Below are positions 19,277 through 28,799 of a stretch of 64,000 nt of DNA, one piece after another. Origin of the DNA: Rhodococcus sp. Leaf278 (GTDB taxonomy: Bacteria > Actinomycetota > Actinomycetes > Mycobacteriales > Mycobacteriaceae); NCBI RefSeq assembly GCF_001426085.1, contig NZ_LMRR01000023.1:520-64519 (forward strand), in the 5' to 3' direction. The position numbers and the translations under genes were made by a program. The notes beneath the pieces were generated by a model. That model saw only the letters and a program-made list of their open reading frames with translations, ran no database searches and was not told where the DNA came from. The stretch's first letter is position 1; each line of letters starts with the position of its first letter.

Positions 19277-21297
19277 ACGCGGTGAATTCGACAGCGGCCA
19301 AGATGACCGTCCAGCGGCCCGGCATGCTCACCACGGTGCAGGACTGGCCGGGACGCGTCGGCTACTGGAAGGTGGGCGTACCGCCGTCGGGGCCGATGGA
19401 CGATCTGTCGTTCCGGCTCGGCAACACCGCGCTCGGCAACCCCGAGGGTGCACCGGGACTCGAATCGACCATGGCAGGGCCGGCATTGACGTTCGACGCC
19501 GACACCTACGTCTGCGTCACCGGTGCCGCGGTGCCGGTGCGCATCGACGGAAACTCGGTACCGCAGTGGCGACCCGTGCTGGTCCCCGCCGGTGCAAAGC
19601 TGGACGTGGGCACCACCACCGGGCACGGGCTACGGGTGTACGTACTGATCCAGGGCGGCCTCGACGTCGACGATTACCTGGGCAGCGCAGCAACATTCAC
19701 GCTCGGTAAGTTCGGCGGGCATCTCGGCGGCATCCTGGGCGAGGGCGACATCATCGGGTTGGCCGGCCGATCGGACAACTCCGCCGTCCTCGGACCGATC
19801 CCGATGGAACACCTGCCGGTGCATACGTCCGCCTGGGACATCGCCGTCACCGAGGGCCCGCACGGCGCACCCGAGTTCTTCACCCGCGAGGACATCGATA
19901 CCCTCTACGCCACCCGCTACGAGGTGCACTTCAACTCAGACCGCACCGGAGTCCGGCTGATCGGCCCCAAGCCACAGTGGGCTCGCGCCGACGGCGGCGA
20001 GGCCGGACTGCACCCGTCGAACATCCACGACAACGCCTACAGCGTCGGTGCATTGGACTTCACGGGTGACACGCCGATCCTGCTCGGTCCCGACGGCCCG
20101 AGTCTCGGCGGATTCGTCTGTCCTGTCACCGTTGTCGCGGCCGAACGCTGGAAGCTCGGCCAACTGCGCCCCGGCGACACCATCCGATTCGTTCCGGTCC
20201 GGGCCGCAGCCACCGCGCCGCTGGGATCACTCGGCCTCGCCCGGCGCGCCTCACTGCCCGCGGTGTTCTCTGCCGGCGGCGACGGCGACGACGGCGTCAT
20301 CGCTCGGCGCGACGCCGACACGTGCGTCACCTACCGCCGGTCGGGCGACGACAACGTGCTCGTCGAGTACGGCGACATGAAGCTCGACCTCACTCTGCGA
20401 GCACGAGTGCACGCGTTGCACCAGCGGGTCGAGGCGATCGCACCCCGTGGCCTGCTGGATCTGACACCGGGCATCCGGTCGCTGCAGGTCAAGGTGAATC
20501 CCGATGTGCTGTCCATCGATTCGTTGATGGGCCTACTGGCCGAGGTCGAGGACGATCTGCCCGCAGCCTCGGAACTCGTGGTGCCCAGCCGCCAGGTTCG
20601 GCTGCCGCTGTCGTGGGACGACCCGTCGACCAGAGAAGCGATCCAGCGTTACATGCACGGCGTGCGTGCCGACGCCCCGTGGTGTCCCTGGAACATCGAA
20701 TTCATCCGGCGGATGAACGGACTCGATTCTGTCGCAGACGTTTTCGATACAGTGTTCGCGGCCGACTACATGGTGCTCGGACTCGGCGACGTGTATCTCG
20801 GCGCTCCGGTGGCGACGCCGCTGGATCCACGACACCGCCTGGTGACGACGAAGTACAACCCGGCCCGCACGTGGACGCCGGAGAACGCCGTCGGCATCGG
20901 CGGTGCGTATCTGTGCATCTACGGTATGGAAGGCCCCGGCGGGTACCAGTTCGTCGGCCGGACCACGCAGGTGTGGAACCACAGTGCCGCGTACAGCGGT
21001 GGTCCATTCGAGGAGGGCACACCCTGGCTGTTGCGGTTCTTCGACAGGATCTCCTGGTACTCCGTCGAACCCGAGGAGCTGATGGACCTGCGCGCCGATC
21101 TGGCGGCCGGCCGCGGCGGTGGAGTGGAGATCACCGACGGTGAGTTCTCACTCGCCGAGCACGAGAACTTTCTCGAGACCAATTCCGAGTCCATTGCCGC
21201 GTTCCGCGCGACCCAGTCCGTCGCGTTCGGAGCAGAGCGAGACGCATGGTCGGCCGCCGGAGAATTCGACAAGAGAGGCAAGATCGATGCTGCCTGA
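19273..21297 (+). CDS. Urea/guanidine carboxylase-like carboxyltransferase (AHS2-AHS1) lacking biotin carboxylase and biotin carrier domains
   Basis: 674 residues. The first about 330 residues are the AHS2/KipA-type half ([39 protein letters not shown]-like region, [13 protein letters not shown]). The second half, from about residue 360, is AHS1/KipI-type ([42 protein letters not shown], [34 protein letters not shown]). Full-length urea carboxylases are about 1200 residues, with an ATP-grasp biotin carboxylase before this unit and a biotinyl domain after it. Here the ATG overlaps the UAAP2 stop and the protein ends just where the biotinyl domain would begin; no biotinylation motif (AMKM) is present. 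It may use a biotin carboxylase/carrier subunit encoded elsewhere, or act without biotin like the related 5-oxoprolinase subunits PxpB/PxpC. Confidence 0.9.
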   Translation: MNAVNSTAAKMTVQRPGMLTTVQDWPGRVGYWKVGVPPSGPMDDLSFRLGNTALGNPEGAPGLESTMAGPALTFDADTYVCVTGAAVPVRIDGNSVPQWRPVLVPAGAKLDVGTTTGHGLRVYVLIQGGLDVDDYLGSAATFTLGKFGGHLGGILGEGDIIGLAGRSDNSAVLGPIPMEHLPVHTSAWDIAVTEGPHGAPEFFTREDIDTLYATRYEVHFNSDRTGVRLIGPKPQWARADGGEAGLHPSNIHDNAYSVGALDFTGDTPILLGPDGPSLGGFVCPVTVVAAERWKLGQLRPGDTIRFVPVRAAATAPLGSLGLARRASLPAVFSAGGDGDDGVIARRDADTCVTYRRSGDDNVLVEYGDMKLDLTLRARVHALHQRVEAIAPRGLLDLTPGIRSLQVKVNPDVLSIDSLMGLLAEVEDDLPAASELVVPSRQVRLPLSWDDPSTREAIQRYMHGVRADAPWCPWNIEFIRRMNGLDSVADVFDTVFAADYMVLGLGDVYLGAPVATPLDPRHRLVTTKYNPARTWTPENAVGIGGAYLCIYGMEGPGGYQFVGRTTQVWNHSAAYSGGPFEEGTPWLLRFFDRISWYSVEPEELMDLRADLAAGRGGGVEITDGEFSLAEHENFLETNSESIAAFRATQSVAFGAERDAWSAAGEFDKRGKIDAA

Positions 21298-23020
21298 GGT
21301 ACGAGAACGAGTTCTGCAGGCCTACAAACGAATCGCCGAGGTCGACCGCCCCGAGGTGTGGATCACCCTGCGCGACGAGAACGACGTGTTGGCCGAGGCC
21401 ACGGCGCTCGAACGTGCCCTCGAGGCAGGCGCAGATCTACCCCTCGCCGGCACACTCGTGGCGGTCAAGGACAACATCGACGTGGCGGGGTTACCCACCA
21501 CCGCGGCCTGCCCCGAATTCGCCTACACGCCCACAGAGTCCGCCCCTGCCATCGAGCGACTCACGAGCCAGGGCGCACTGATACTCGGCAAGACCAACCT
21601 GGACCAGTTCGCCACCGGACTGGTCGGCACCCGGAGTCCCTATGGACCGGTGCGCTGCGCCTGGGACCCGGCTCTGGTCTCGGGAGGCTCGAGCTCCGGC
21701 TCTGCTGCGGCCGTAGCACTGGGTATCGCGGACATCGGAATCGGTACCGACACAGCCGGTTCGGGACGAGTCCCCGCCGCATTTCACGGCCTGGTGGGCA
21801 TCAAGACCTCGCTGGGAATCGTACCGAACACCGGGGTGGTGCCCGCGTGCGCCGACTACGACTGCGTCACCGTGCTCGCTCACGATCTCGACAGAGCCAC
21901 GGCGGCCATGAAGGTGATGGCCGGCCCTACCGAGACCGATCCACGCAGCCGGGCCTGGCCCGCCGACGTGCGACTGGCCGCGTCGCCGGAACCCCGGGTC
22001 GCCGTTCCGCGCACCGAAGATCTGGTGTCACTGAGCCCGGCGTACCGTCGGGCATTCGAGGCGACGGTCGCGGGCCTGAACAAGAAAGGCTTCACCTACG
22101 TCGAGGTCGACATCTCGGGGCTACTCGATGCGGCGACGCTTCTCTACGACGGAGCCATTGTGGCGCAGCGCTATTCGGCTGTCGGGACCTTCCTCGACAC
22201 CGCACCGGCCGGGGCTGACCCCACGGTGGCCGCGATCGTCGGATCGGCGGCGGGGCCGTCGGCGCACCGATACGTGGACGATCTCGGCACCCTCGCTGCC
22301 GTGAAAGCCGCGGCCCGCGAACTGCTGCGCGACGTCGACGGTCTGCTGCTGCCCACCACCACCGAGCACCCGACCATCGCTGCGGTGCAATCGGATCCGC
22401 TGGGCATCAATCGTCGCCTCGGTACGTTCACCAACTTCTGCAACCTGCTCGACATGGCCGCGGTGGCCGTTCCCGGTGCTCCGACGCCGGACGGCCATCC
22501 GTTCGGAGTCATGTTCGTCGTTCCCGCGTTCGAGGATCAGATCGCCATCGATCTGGCTGCTCGGCTGAGCGAAACGCAGGCACCCTCGCTGATCGACGAC
22601 GGCATCGAGGTTCTGGCCGTGGGAGCACACCTGCGCGGATTTCCCGTGCACCACCAGTTGACCGAACGCGGAGCGCGATTCAGTGGTGAGGTGACGACGT
22701 CCGCGGACTATCGGCTCGTGGATCTGCACACCACGCCGCCCAAGCCCGGTCTGGTGCGGCGGGAAGGCGAGGGGGCACCCATTTCCGGCGAGCTGTACCG
22801 GATGTCCGCTGCCGCGCTCGGCACCTTCCTCGCCGGGTTGCCCGCGCCGATGGGGCTGGGTCCGGTCGAGTTGTCGGACGGTCGCTGGGTCACCGGGTTC
22901 TGCTGCGCGCATGATGCGGCCGACAGAGGGACCGACATCACCGAGTACGGCGGTTGGCGCGCCTACCGCTCAGGCGGGAACGGGCCTGCCGCCGTCGGTG
23001 GCGACCCGGACCGCGAGTAG
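21287..23020 (+). CDS. atzF: Allophanate hydrolase
   Basis: Hydrolyses allophanate (urea-1-carboxylate) to ammonia and CO2. The 577-residue protein has an amidase-signature domain with the Lys-Ser-Ser machinery (K61 in VAVKDNID, serines in GGSSSGSA around 135-137, nucleophile S159 in GTDTAGSGR). It also has the C-terminal AtzF domain ([37 protein letters not shown]), which in characterised enzymes handles the N-carboxylated intermediate. The ATG at 21287 lies inside the last codons of the carboxyltransferase gene (11-base overlap). It implies that the operon's earlier steps yield allophanate. The last 51 bases overlap the convergent LysE gene. Confidence 0.93.
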   Translation: MLPEVRERVLQAYKRIAEVDRPEVWITLRDENDVLAEATALERALEAGADLPLAGTLVAVKDNIDVAGLPTTAACPEFAYTPTESAPAIERLTSQGALILGKTNLDQFATGLVGTRSPYGPVRCAWDPALVSGGSSSGSAAAVALGIADIGIGTDTAGSGRVPAAFHGLVGIKTSLGIVPNTGVVPACADYDCVTVLAHDLDRATAAMKVMAGPTETDPRSRAWPADVRLAASPEPRVAVPRTEDLVSLSPAYRRAFEATVAGLNKKGFTYVEVDISGLLDAATLLYDGAIVAQRYSAVGTFLDTAPAGADPTVAAIVGSAAGPSAHRYVDDLGTLAAVKAAARELLRDVDGLLLPTTTEHPTIAAVQSDPLGINRRLGTFTNFCNLLDMAAVAVPGAPTPDGHPFGVMFVVPAFEDQIAIDLAARLSETQAPSLIDDGIEVLAVGAHLRGFPVHHQLTERGARFSGEVTTSADYRLVDLHTTPPKPGLVRREGEGAPISGELYRMSAAALGTFLAGLPAPMGLGPVELSDGRWVTGFCCAHDAADRGTDITEYGGWRAYRSGGNGPAAVGGDPDRE

Positions 23021-23623
23021 CCCGAGCACCGTGCCCATGAGGTAGCGCTGCATCTTCAGCCAGGTGGGCCGGACGGCAAGGAACCTGGCGATCGATCCGG
23101 CCAGCACCACGATCAGCAGGTTGACCGCGACCGCCACGGCGATCTGCACACCGCCGAGCGTGAAGCCCTGCAGCAGAAGGTGACCGGCCGCGGGATCGAC
23201 GAACTGCGGGATGACGGAGATGTACATGATCGCGATCTTCGGGTTCAGCAGGTTGGTCACCAGACCCATCGTGAACAGCCGGCGCGTCGAATCCTGTTGC
23301 AGCTGAGTCGGTTCGAACGCCGACACGGAGCCCCGCAGCGCCTGCACGGCCAACCAGGCGAGGTAGGCAGCGCCCGCGAGCTTGACCACCGTGTACAACG
23401 CAGGCACGGCCGTGAACACCGCTGCCAGTCCGAGATTGGTGGCCGTCAGATAGACGAGGAAGCCCACAGCCACACCCGCGAGCGACACCATTCCCGCGCG
23501 CCTGCCCTGCGAAATACTGCGCGAGACGAGGTAGATCATGTTGGGCCCCGGCGTCATTACCAAGGCGAGAGCCACCGCGAACACCCCGATTACAGCGGAA
23601 TACGAGACCATGATGTCGAGCAT
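22970..23623 (-). CDS. LysE/RhtB-family exporter
   Basis: 217 residues with about six membrane segments: ALALVMTPGPNMIYLVSRSISQGRRAG near the N-terminus is the family signature, followed by KLAGAAYLAWLAVQALR and TNLLNPKIAIMYISVIPQF. It exports amino acids or related amines. Its 3' end overlaps the allophanate hydrolase gene tail to tail by 51 bases, an unusually long antiparallel coding overlap. Substrate cannot be deduced. Confidence 0.9.
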   Translation of the reverse strand: MLDIMVSYSAVIGVFAVALALVMTPGPNMIYLVSRSISQGRRAGMVSLAGVAVGFLVYLTATNLGLAAVFTAVPALYTVVKLAGAAYLAWLAVQALRGSVSAFEPTQLQQDSTRRLFTMGLVTNLLNPKIAIMYISVIPQFVDPAAGHLLLQGFTLGGVQIAVAVAVNLLIVVLAGSIARFLAVRPTWLKMQRYLMGTVLGLLAVRVATDGGRPVPA

Positions 23624-23672
23624 GGGCGAGCGGGGCCGACGGTTCCATGGCCAGTTGCCATGTCGTGGTTAC

Positions 23673-24548
23673 CTATCCGGCGCGCACAGCTTCCGCGACC
23701 GCGTCGCCTATCGCGGCCATTCCGGCCGCCGTCGGATGCAGTGGCGCAGCAGGATTCTGAGGGATGACGCCCTCGAAGTATCGCTGATCGGCAGCCACGC
23801 AGACGTCGTGGCCGACGCTCAGCGGCTCGGTGTCGACGAACTCGGCACCGTGCTCGTCGGCCTGCGTCTTCAGGGCCTCGTTCATTGCGGTGATGCTGCC
23901 CTGGATGTAATCGGCGTCCTCGGGCAGCATCGGCTGAGTGGGGAAGCATCCGCCGTCCGGCAGATACGTGCCGTACCCGACGACCAGGACCCGGGCGTCC
24001 GGCGCACGCTCGGCCACCGCGTCGAGCATCGCTCCCCAATTCGGGGACTTCTCCGCGATGGCGGCCGCGACGGTGTCGACGCCGCCCGCAGTGAGGCCAT
24101 CCTTGCAGTTGTTGGTCGCCGACGACGCCGTGAAGGTCAGGCAGCTCACGGCCGTCGAGACCAGCCCGATGTCGTTTCCACCGATCGTGATCGTCACCAG
24201 ATCGGTGTCGGCAGAGAGTGCATCGAGCTGCACCGGAACCTCACCGCTGGACGTGCCCTGCGGAGTGGAGACGATGTTCTCGGTGATTGCCCCCGAGCAT
24301 GTGACATCGACGAACGAAGCAACAGCGAGTTCTTCCGCGAGAACGTGCGGGTAGTTGGAGTCGGATTGCTGGCATCCCGGCGCGCCGACCTGGTCGGGGA
24401 TACGCGGACCCGACGCGGCCGAATCACCGAGGGCGACATAGTCGAGCGGGTCGGGAGCGCTTGCCGTCGGCGCGGGCGATTCCGTCGTGCAGGCCGTGAG
24501 CACACAGGCGGCCGCAGCAACACCGGCGAGGATTCCCTGGATTCTCAC
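23673..24548 (-). CDS. SGNH/GDSL-hydrolase lipoprotein (secreted esterase-like)
   Basis: About 291 residues. The GTG at 24548 is preferred because it gives a compact lipoprotein signal ending in the lipobox VLTAC; the open frame runs 18 codons further upstream without a signal-like sequence. After the lipidated cysteine come block I DYVALGDSAASGP with the nucleophilic serine, block III TITIGGNDIGL, and the C-terminal block V histidine in PLHPTAAGM. It resembles mycobacterial extracellular GDSL esterases. It is likely anchored outside the membrane and acts on lipids or esters. Confidence 0.88.
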   Translation of the reverse strand: MRIQGILAGVAAAACVLTACTTESPAPTASAPDPLDYVALGDSAASGPRIPDQVGAPGCQQSDSNYPHVLAEELAVASFVDVTCSGAITENIVSTPQGTSSGEVPVQLDALSADTDLVTITIGGNDIGLVSTAVSCLTFTASSATNNCKDGLTAGGVDTVAAAIAEKSPNWGAMLDAVAERAPDARVLVVGYGTYLPDGGCFPTQPMLPEDADYIQGSITAMNEALKTQADEHGAEFVDTEPLSVGHDVCVAADQRYFEGVIPQNPAAPLHPTAAGMAAIGDAVAEAVRAG

Positions 24549-24598
24549 AGCTACGACGCTACAGCTGCCGGTAGCCTCGACCGAGTTGTCCGCAGGAA

Positions 24599-24624
24599 AC
24601 ATCTACACAACACATCTACACAAC
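24599..24624. repeat. 13-bp perfect tandem duplication upstream of a small ORF
   Basis: ACATCTACACAAC occurs twice head to tail (24599-24611 and 24612-24624). The repeat sits between the GDSL lipoprotein gene and the small ORF at 24642, just before that ORF's ribosome-binding site. Confidence 0.85.
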
Positions 24625-24641
24625 GAAGGCAGGAACATTTC

Positions 24642-24746
24642 ATGATCACCAATTTCATCAACGCCATCCTCGGCGGCTTCGGCTCCATCTCCGCAGGCAG
24701 CAGCGGCTTCGAGCTTGCACCGGGCACCCTGCCCTTCGGCCTGTAG
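24642..24746 (+). CDS. Hypothetical 34-residue hydrophobic small protein
   Basis: Begins MITNFINAILGGFGSIS and ends ELAPGTLPFGL. Glycine- and hydrophobic-rich, with no charged residue except Glu 25 and no signal-peptidase site. AAGGCAGGA precedes the ATG at a reasonable distance. The 13-bp tandem duplication lies in its leader. I do not recognise it; the size and composition recall small membrane-active or pore-forming peptides of mycolata, but that is only an analogy. Confidence 0.5.
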   Translation: MITNFINAILGGFGSISAGSSGFELAPGTLPFGL

Positions 24747-24814
24747 AGAGCGGCCGATCGAGCACCCGTGCGGTGTCGACGGTTCGTTCGGCACCGTGCG
24801 GGTACCCCGAGGTC

Positions 24815-24973
24815 ATGACTTCCCAGAACAAAGACAACACCTCGGCCCCCGACGCAGAAGAGGACGTTCAGTCCGACCCGGCTGCCTCCTCCGAGGACAA
24901 CGATTGGTCCAGCGAAGGCGGCGCAATCGAAACCGGCCCGGCGACCTCGGACGAGCGAACCGACAACAACTAG
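24815..24973 (+). CDS. Small acidic hypothetical protein
   Basis: 52 residues, highly acidic and probably disordered (DAEEDVQSDPAASSEDNDW, then SEGGAIETGPATSDE). Similar short acidic proteins with a W-[ST]-x-EGG-[AT] core are common in Rhodococcus and Nocardia as far as I recall; function unknown. The ATG at 24815 is chosen over an upstream start because the acidic composition begins there. Its stop codon shares CTAG (24970-24973) with the convergent gene. Confidence 0.6.
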   Translation: MTSQNKDNTSAPDAEEDVQSDPAASSEDNDWSSEGGAIETGPATSDERTDNN

Positions 24974-25212
24974 CCGGTCAATCGGCGGGAGACGGCCCGC
25001 ACCGTGCGAACGTCGCCGTCGGCGACGATGTGCTCGACCGTCTCGCCTCGGGCACGCATCGATTCGCCGACGCAGAAGTTCACTCGGGCATCGCCGAGCC
25101 AATCCACGCCGACGACAACTCCCAGGGTTCCCTTGGGGATACCGCTGCGCCATCGCACGCGCCCCAGATCTCGGACCGCTACAACGGTCTCGCCTATCTC
25201 GAAATGACCCAT
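24970..25212 (-). CDS. Small hypothetical protein, KOW/SH3-like beta fold
   Basis: 80 residues: FEIGETVVAVRDLGRVRWRSGIPKGTLGVVVGVD suggests a small beta-barrel of the SH3/KOW kind, followed by DARVNFCVGESMRARGETVEHIV. The fold is inferred only from the GxVxxVxDLG...GxxGxVV pattern. No function can be given. It is convergent with the acidic protein and shares its stop palindrome. Confidence 0.6.
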   Translation of the reverse strand: MGHFEIGETVVAVRDLGRVRWRSGIPKGTLGVVVGVDWLGDARVNFCVGESMRARGETVEHIVADGDVRTVRAVSRRLTG

Positions 25213-25395
25213 ACGTCCCCCCGGGCTCGATTCTTACCGACCAGTAGACCTCGAATGAACTGCCTGTTCAAGCGGTACATCCGCGCTTACGGTCAGCACT
25301 AACAGCGCGGAGGAGGAACATTCCGGTCCGAAAAAGACCGATTCCCTGCTTCGGTGGACCACATCACGAGTCACGGTATTTGATGCCTGAATAAG

Positions 25396-25436
25396 TTGCT
25401 GGACTAGCAATAGAAGTTGCCGACAGTAGGGTGTCG
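25396..25436. promoter_or_regulatory. Two inverted repeats upstream of the flavoprotein gene
   Basis: In the 240-base gap 25213-25452, TTGCT-N5-AGCAA (25396-25410) and CGACA-N6-TGTCG (25421-25436) lie 17-57 bases before the start at 25453. They are possible operator sites for an unknown regulator. The rest of the gap shows only a short CGGTC/GACCG hairpin near 25331-25350 and no convincing gene. Confidence 0.35.
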
Positions 25437-25452
25437 ACCGCACACTCCCTAC

Positions 25453-26430
25453 ATGACTTCAGACACTGTTCACCACACCCCGGTCGACGCGATCATCGTC
25501 GGCGGCGGCGTTGCCGGTCTCAGCGCTGCCGTGACTCTGGGCCGGTCCCGACGCTCGGTTGTTGTCGTCGACGCCGGCGATCCCCGCAATGCGCCGGCCG
25601 CGCATTCGCACAACTACCTCACTCGCGACGGCGAGTCGCCGCTCGAACTGGTACGGCTCGGCCGCGACGAGGCGCAGGGCTACGGGGCCCAGATCATCGA
25701 GGGCACCGCCCGGTCGGCAAGCCGGACAGATTCCGGCTTCGAGGTGACATTGGCCGACGGTTCCGTCGTCCGTGGCCGTCGCCTGTTGGTCACCACCGGG
25801 CTCACAGACGTTCTCCCGAACATTCCCGGCCTCGCCGAGCGGTGGGGCCGCGACGTACTGCACTGCCCGTACTGCCACGGCTGGGAAGTTCGAGACCGGG
25901 CGATCGGCATCATCGGCAGCGCGATGTCCGGGCACCAAGCTCAAATGTGGCGTCAGCTCACCGACGACGTCACGGTGTTCGCCCACACTGCCTCGGAAGT
26001 CACCGCCGAGGAGCTGCAGCGACTCCGCGCTCGTGGCATCGACGTCGTCGACGAGGAGATCGCTCGGGTGGATGTGGCCGACGACGTGATCGTGGGCGTC
26101 ACCCTCGCGGACGGGCGGCAGATTCGACTCGACGCGCTGGTCGTGGGACCCAACTTCACCTCTCGCGCCGACGTCCTGGTCTCGCTCGGAATCGACACCA
26201 CCGAGATGGTGATGAACGACCACGTTCTCGGCACCTACGTCGAGGCCGACCCCATGGGTGCTACCTCGGTGCCCGGTGTCTGGGTGGCCGGGAACGTAGC
26301 CGCACCCATGGACACGGTGGTCGCTGCAGCGGCCGCCGGCGTGCGAGCCGGTGCCGCGATCAACGGGGACCTGATCGAGGAAGAGGTTCGTAGCGCAGTC
26401 CAGAGGAAAACCTCCGCGGCGGCGACCTGA
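25453..26430 (+). CDS. Thioredoxin reductase-like FAD/NAD(P)-dependent oxidoreductase
   Basis: 325 residues. FAD-binding motif DAIIVGGGVAGLSAAVTLGRS at the N-terminus, redox CxxC in HCPYCHGWEV near residue 140, a second nucleotide-binding motif IGIIGSAMSGHQAQ, and a C-terminal GVWVAGNVAAPMDTVVAAAAAG. The ATG at 25453 replaces an upstream TTG. This is the single-gene branch often called thioredoxin reductase-like, distinct from TrxB; no thioredoxin gene is adjacent. The electron acceptor is unknown. Confidence 0.9.
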   Translation: MTSDTVHHTPVDAIIVGGGVAGLSAAVTLGRSRRSVVVVDAGDPRNAPAAHSHNYLTRDGESPLELVRLGRDEAQGYGAQIIEGTARSASRTDSGFEVTLADGSVVRGRRLLVTTGLTDVLPNIPGLAERWGRDVLHCPYCHGWEVRDRAIGIIGSAMSGHQAQMWRQLTDDVTVFAHTASEVTAEELQRLRARGIDVVDEEIARVDVADDVIVGVTLADGRQIRLDALVVGPNFTSRADVLVSLGIDTTEMVMNDHVLGTYVEADPMGATSVPGVWVAGNVAAPMDTVVAAAAAGVRAGAAINGDLIEEEVRSAVQRKTSAAAT

Positions 26431-26564
26431 CAGCTGTTGTGCTGCTTTCCCCTCATACGACAGTTCCGACACCGAATTCACTGATCGAAGACGTATATTC
26501 ACCGGAGGAGGCGTCGGAAATAAGCGGTGGGCAGGCCGCGCGCGAGAAGGAAGTAGGTCCTTCG

Positions 26565-28778
26565 ATGAACACGAAGGTCGCTGCGCCCTTTGCCGTCCAC
26601 TCCAAACGAACAGTAAGACTCGCTGCGGTGGCCGTCATCGCGACCGCATTCTTCGTTCTCGGTAACGCCGACGTGCGGGCGGGAGTCCTGGCCACAGTCG
26701 CCGTCGGCTCGGTGCTCACCATCAGCGCCGCCATTCGCCGCTACCGTCCCGATGACTCTCGGTGCTGGTGGGCACTGTTCGGGGCCTCGGTGGTGTTCAT
26801 GTTCGGCGTCTCGCTCCGCGGTGATCCCAGCCATTCTTTCTCGTTGCTACCGGACCTGTTCACGCTGACCGGGTACGCACTCGTCGGATACGCACTGTCG
26901 CGGTGGATCCGAGATCGCCAGTCGATCGACGACATAACACCACTGGTCGATGCCGGCCTGATCTTCCTCGGCACCCTGTTTCTGTCTTGGTTGCTGTTCA
27001 TCTCACCGGCCCTGGAATCCTCGTACTCGTCGGCATCGACCGTGGTGAACGGCGTGTACCCGGCGATCGACGCGGCGCTGATCACGCTGACCACCTATCT
27101 GTTGTACTCGTCCAAACCTCGCACACCGGCTCTGCGATGGGCACTGATCGCTCTGATTGCGACGCTCGTCGGAGACGTCTCGTACGCATTCGCCGCCACG
27201 ACTGCCGACGCGCCGTCCTCGGGTCTGCTCGACGGCATCTACCTCTTCGCATACCTCTCCCTGGCGATGGCAGCGCTCGACCCGTCGATGCGCACCGTCT
27301 CTCAGCGACAGGATCCGGCACCCGCCCACAGCAACCGTCGGGTCGTGTTCGTGGTGACTCTGCTGGTCGTGTGCGCCACCGTGCCCCTACTGGGCTCGGC
27401 GGTATCCACCGGCGACCTGGTGGTGCGTTCGCTGTTGCTCGCGTCGATCCTGGTCGGTGCCTTCCTGCGCGGCGAACGTGCGCTCACGCGAGTCCAGTTC
27501 GGCAAGGAACACGCCAAATACCTCGCGGCACACGACCTGCTGACCGGCCTCCCCAACCGCACGATGCTGGACGAGGAATTCGCCAGGCACGAGCGTTCGC
27601 AGGCCCACGGACGCACCTGCGTCCTGTTCGTCGACCTGGACAATTTCAAGATCGTCAACGACTCGTACGGTCATCGCGTCGGTGACGAACTGATCGTCGC
27701 CGCTGCGCGTCGGATCCGCGCAGCCGTCGGTGCCGCCGACTCCGTCGTTCGATACGCGGGCGACGAATTCGTGATCTTGTCCCGGCGCGATCGTCTCGGC
27801 GCAGAAGCGTTGGCACGCCGCATCATCGACCGAATGAACGAGCCGTTCCCGCTCAGCGCCGCAACGGCCTACGTCACGGCATCGGTCGGCATCGCCGAAG
27901 CAGACCGCCTGCACGACGCCATCCGCGAGGCCGATACCGCGATGTATCACGCCAAATCCCTCGGCGCGGCGCGCTATGCGTTTTTCGACGAATCCTTGCG
28001 CGCACGTGCCACTTCCGCGATGGAAACCACGACTGCGCTGCGCGGTGCAATCAGGCGCGGCGAGCTCGAGGTGTACTACCAGCCCATCGTCGACACCGCC
28101 TCGCGCACCACGGTCGTCTACGAGGCGCTCGTCCGCTGGAACAGGGACGGCCGGGTGTGTACGCCCAACGAATTCATTCCGATTGCCGAATCCACCGGTC
28201 TGATCAAGGAGATCGGAGAGTGGGTGCTGCGGTGCGCGCTCTCGGATCTGGTGACGCTGCGCGCTCACGGTCAGGACGTCACCATGTCGGTGAACGTGTC
28301 CCCGATGCAATTGCGGGACGATTCGCTACCGAACATCGTGCGAGGACTGCTCGACGAGTTCGGGCTCAGCGGAGCAGATCTGGCGCTCGAGATCACCGAG
28401 AGCATTCTGATCGACGACATGGGGACCGCGAAAAGCCTTCTCGATCGACTCGCTGCGATGGGTGTACTCATCGTGCTGGACGACTTCGGAATCGGCTACT
28501 CCTCGTTGAACAGGCTGCGCGCGATGCCGATCGCGCTGCTCAAGATCGACAAGTCGTTCGTGCACGAGATCGGGCACTCCGAATCCGATACTCAACTGAT
28601 CCGCGCGATCGTCGCCATGGCCTCGGCGCTACCGGTGAACACGGTCGCCGAAGGTGTCGAGACGGAGGAGCAGGCCTCGATCATCGAGTCACTCGAATGC
28701 CGCTTCGCGCAGGGTTTCCTGTTCGGCAGGCCGGCTCCCATCGCACACTGGCTCCTCGAATCCGCGCAGCAATGGTGA
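26565..28778 (+). CDS. Membrane-bound bifunctional diguanylate cyclase/phosphodiesterase (GGDEF-EAL)
   Basis: 737 residues from the ATG at 26565, which has AAGGAAGTAGG upstream; the frame is open 42 codons further. The first about 300 residues contain eight or nine hydrophobic helices forming a membrane sensor. The GGDEF domain reads YAGDEF, a tolerated variant, and the expected inhibitory RxxD before it is GAAD, so product inhibition is probably lost. The EAL domain keeps its key motifs: YEALVRW, DDFGIGYSSL, KIDKSF and EGVETEEQ, so phosphodiesterase activity is likely. It makes and/or degrades cyclic di-GMP at the membrane. Confidence 0.92.
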   Translation: MNTKVAAPFAVHSKRTVRLAAVAVIATAFFVLGNADVRAGVLATVAVGSVLTISAAIRRYRPDDSRCWWALFGASVVFMFGVSLRGDPSHSFSLLPDLFTLTGYALVGYALSRWIRDRQSIDDITPLVDAGLIFLGTLFLSWLLFISPALESSYSSASTVVNGVYPAIDAALITLTTYLLYSSKPRTPALRWALIALIATLVGDVSYAFAATTADAPSSGLLDGIYLFAYLSLAMAALDPSMRTVSQRQDPAPAHSNRRVVFVVTLLVVCATVPLLGSAVSTGDLVVRSLLLASILVGAFLRGERALTRVQFGKEHAKYLAAHDLLTGLPNRTMLDEEFARHERSQAHGRTCVLFVDLDNFKIVNDSYGHRVGDELIVAAARRIRAAVGAADSVVRYAGDEFVILSRRDRLGAEALARRIIDRMNEPFPLSAATAYVTASVGIAEADRLHDAIREADTAMYHAKSLGAARYAFFDESLRARATSAMETTTALRGAIRRGELEVYYQPIVDTASRTTVVYEALVRWNRDGRVCTPNEFIPIAESTGLIKEIGEWVLRCALSDLVTLRAHGQDVTMSVNVSPMQLRDDSLPNIVRGLLDEFGLSGADLALEITESILIDDMGTAKSLLDRLAAMGVLIVLDDFGIGYSSLNRLRAMPIALLKIDKSFVHEIGHSESDTQLIRAIVAMASALPVNTVAEGVETEEQASIIESLECRFAQGFLFGRPAPIAHWLLESAQQW

Positions 28779-28799
28779 TCACGGTGTTAGCGTCGAGCG

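Noticed and set aside
24551..25153. 200-codon minus-strand frame opposite the small-protein cluster
   Set aside because: Arg-rich shadow frame spanning three better-supported small genes on both strands.
25234..25443. 69-codon minus-strand ORF in the gap before the flavoprotein gene
   Set aside because: No ribosome-binding site, no recognisable pattern, and it overlaps the likely promoter of the flavoprotein gene.
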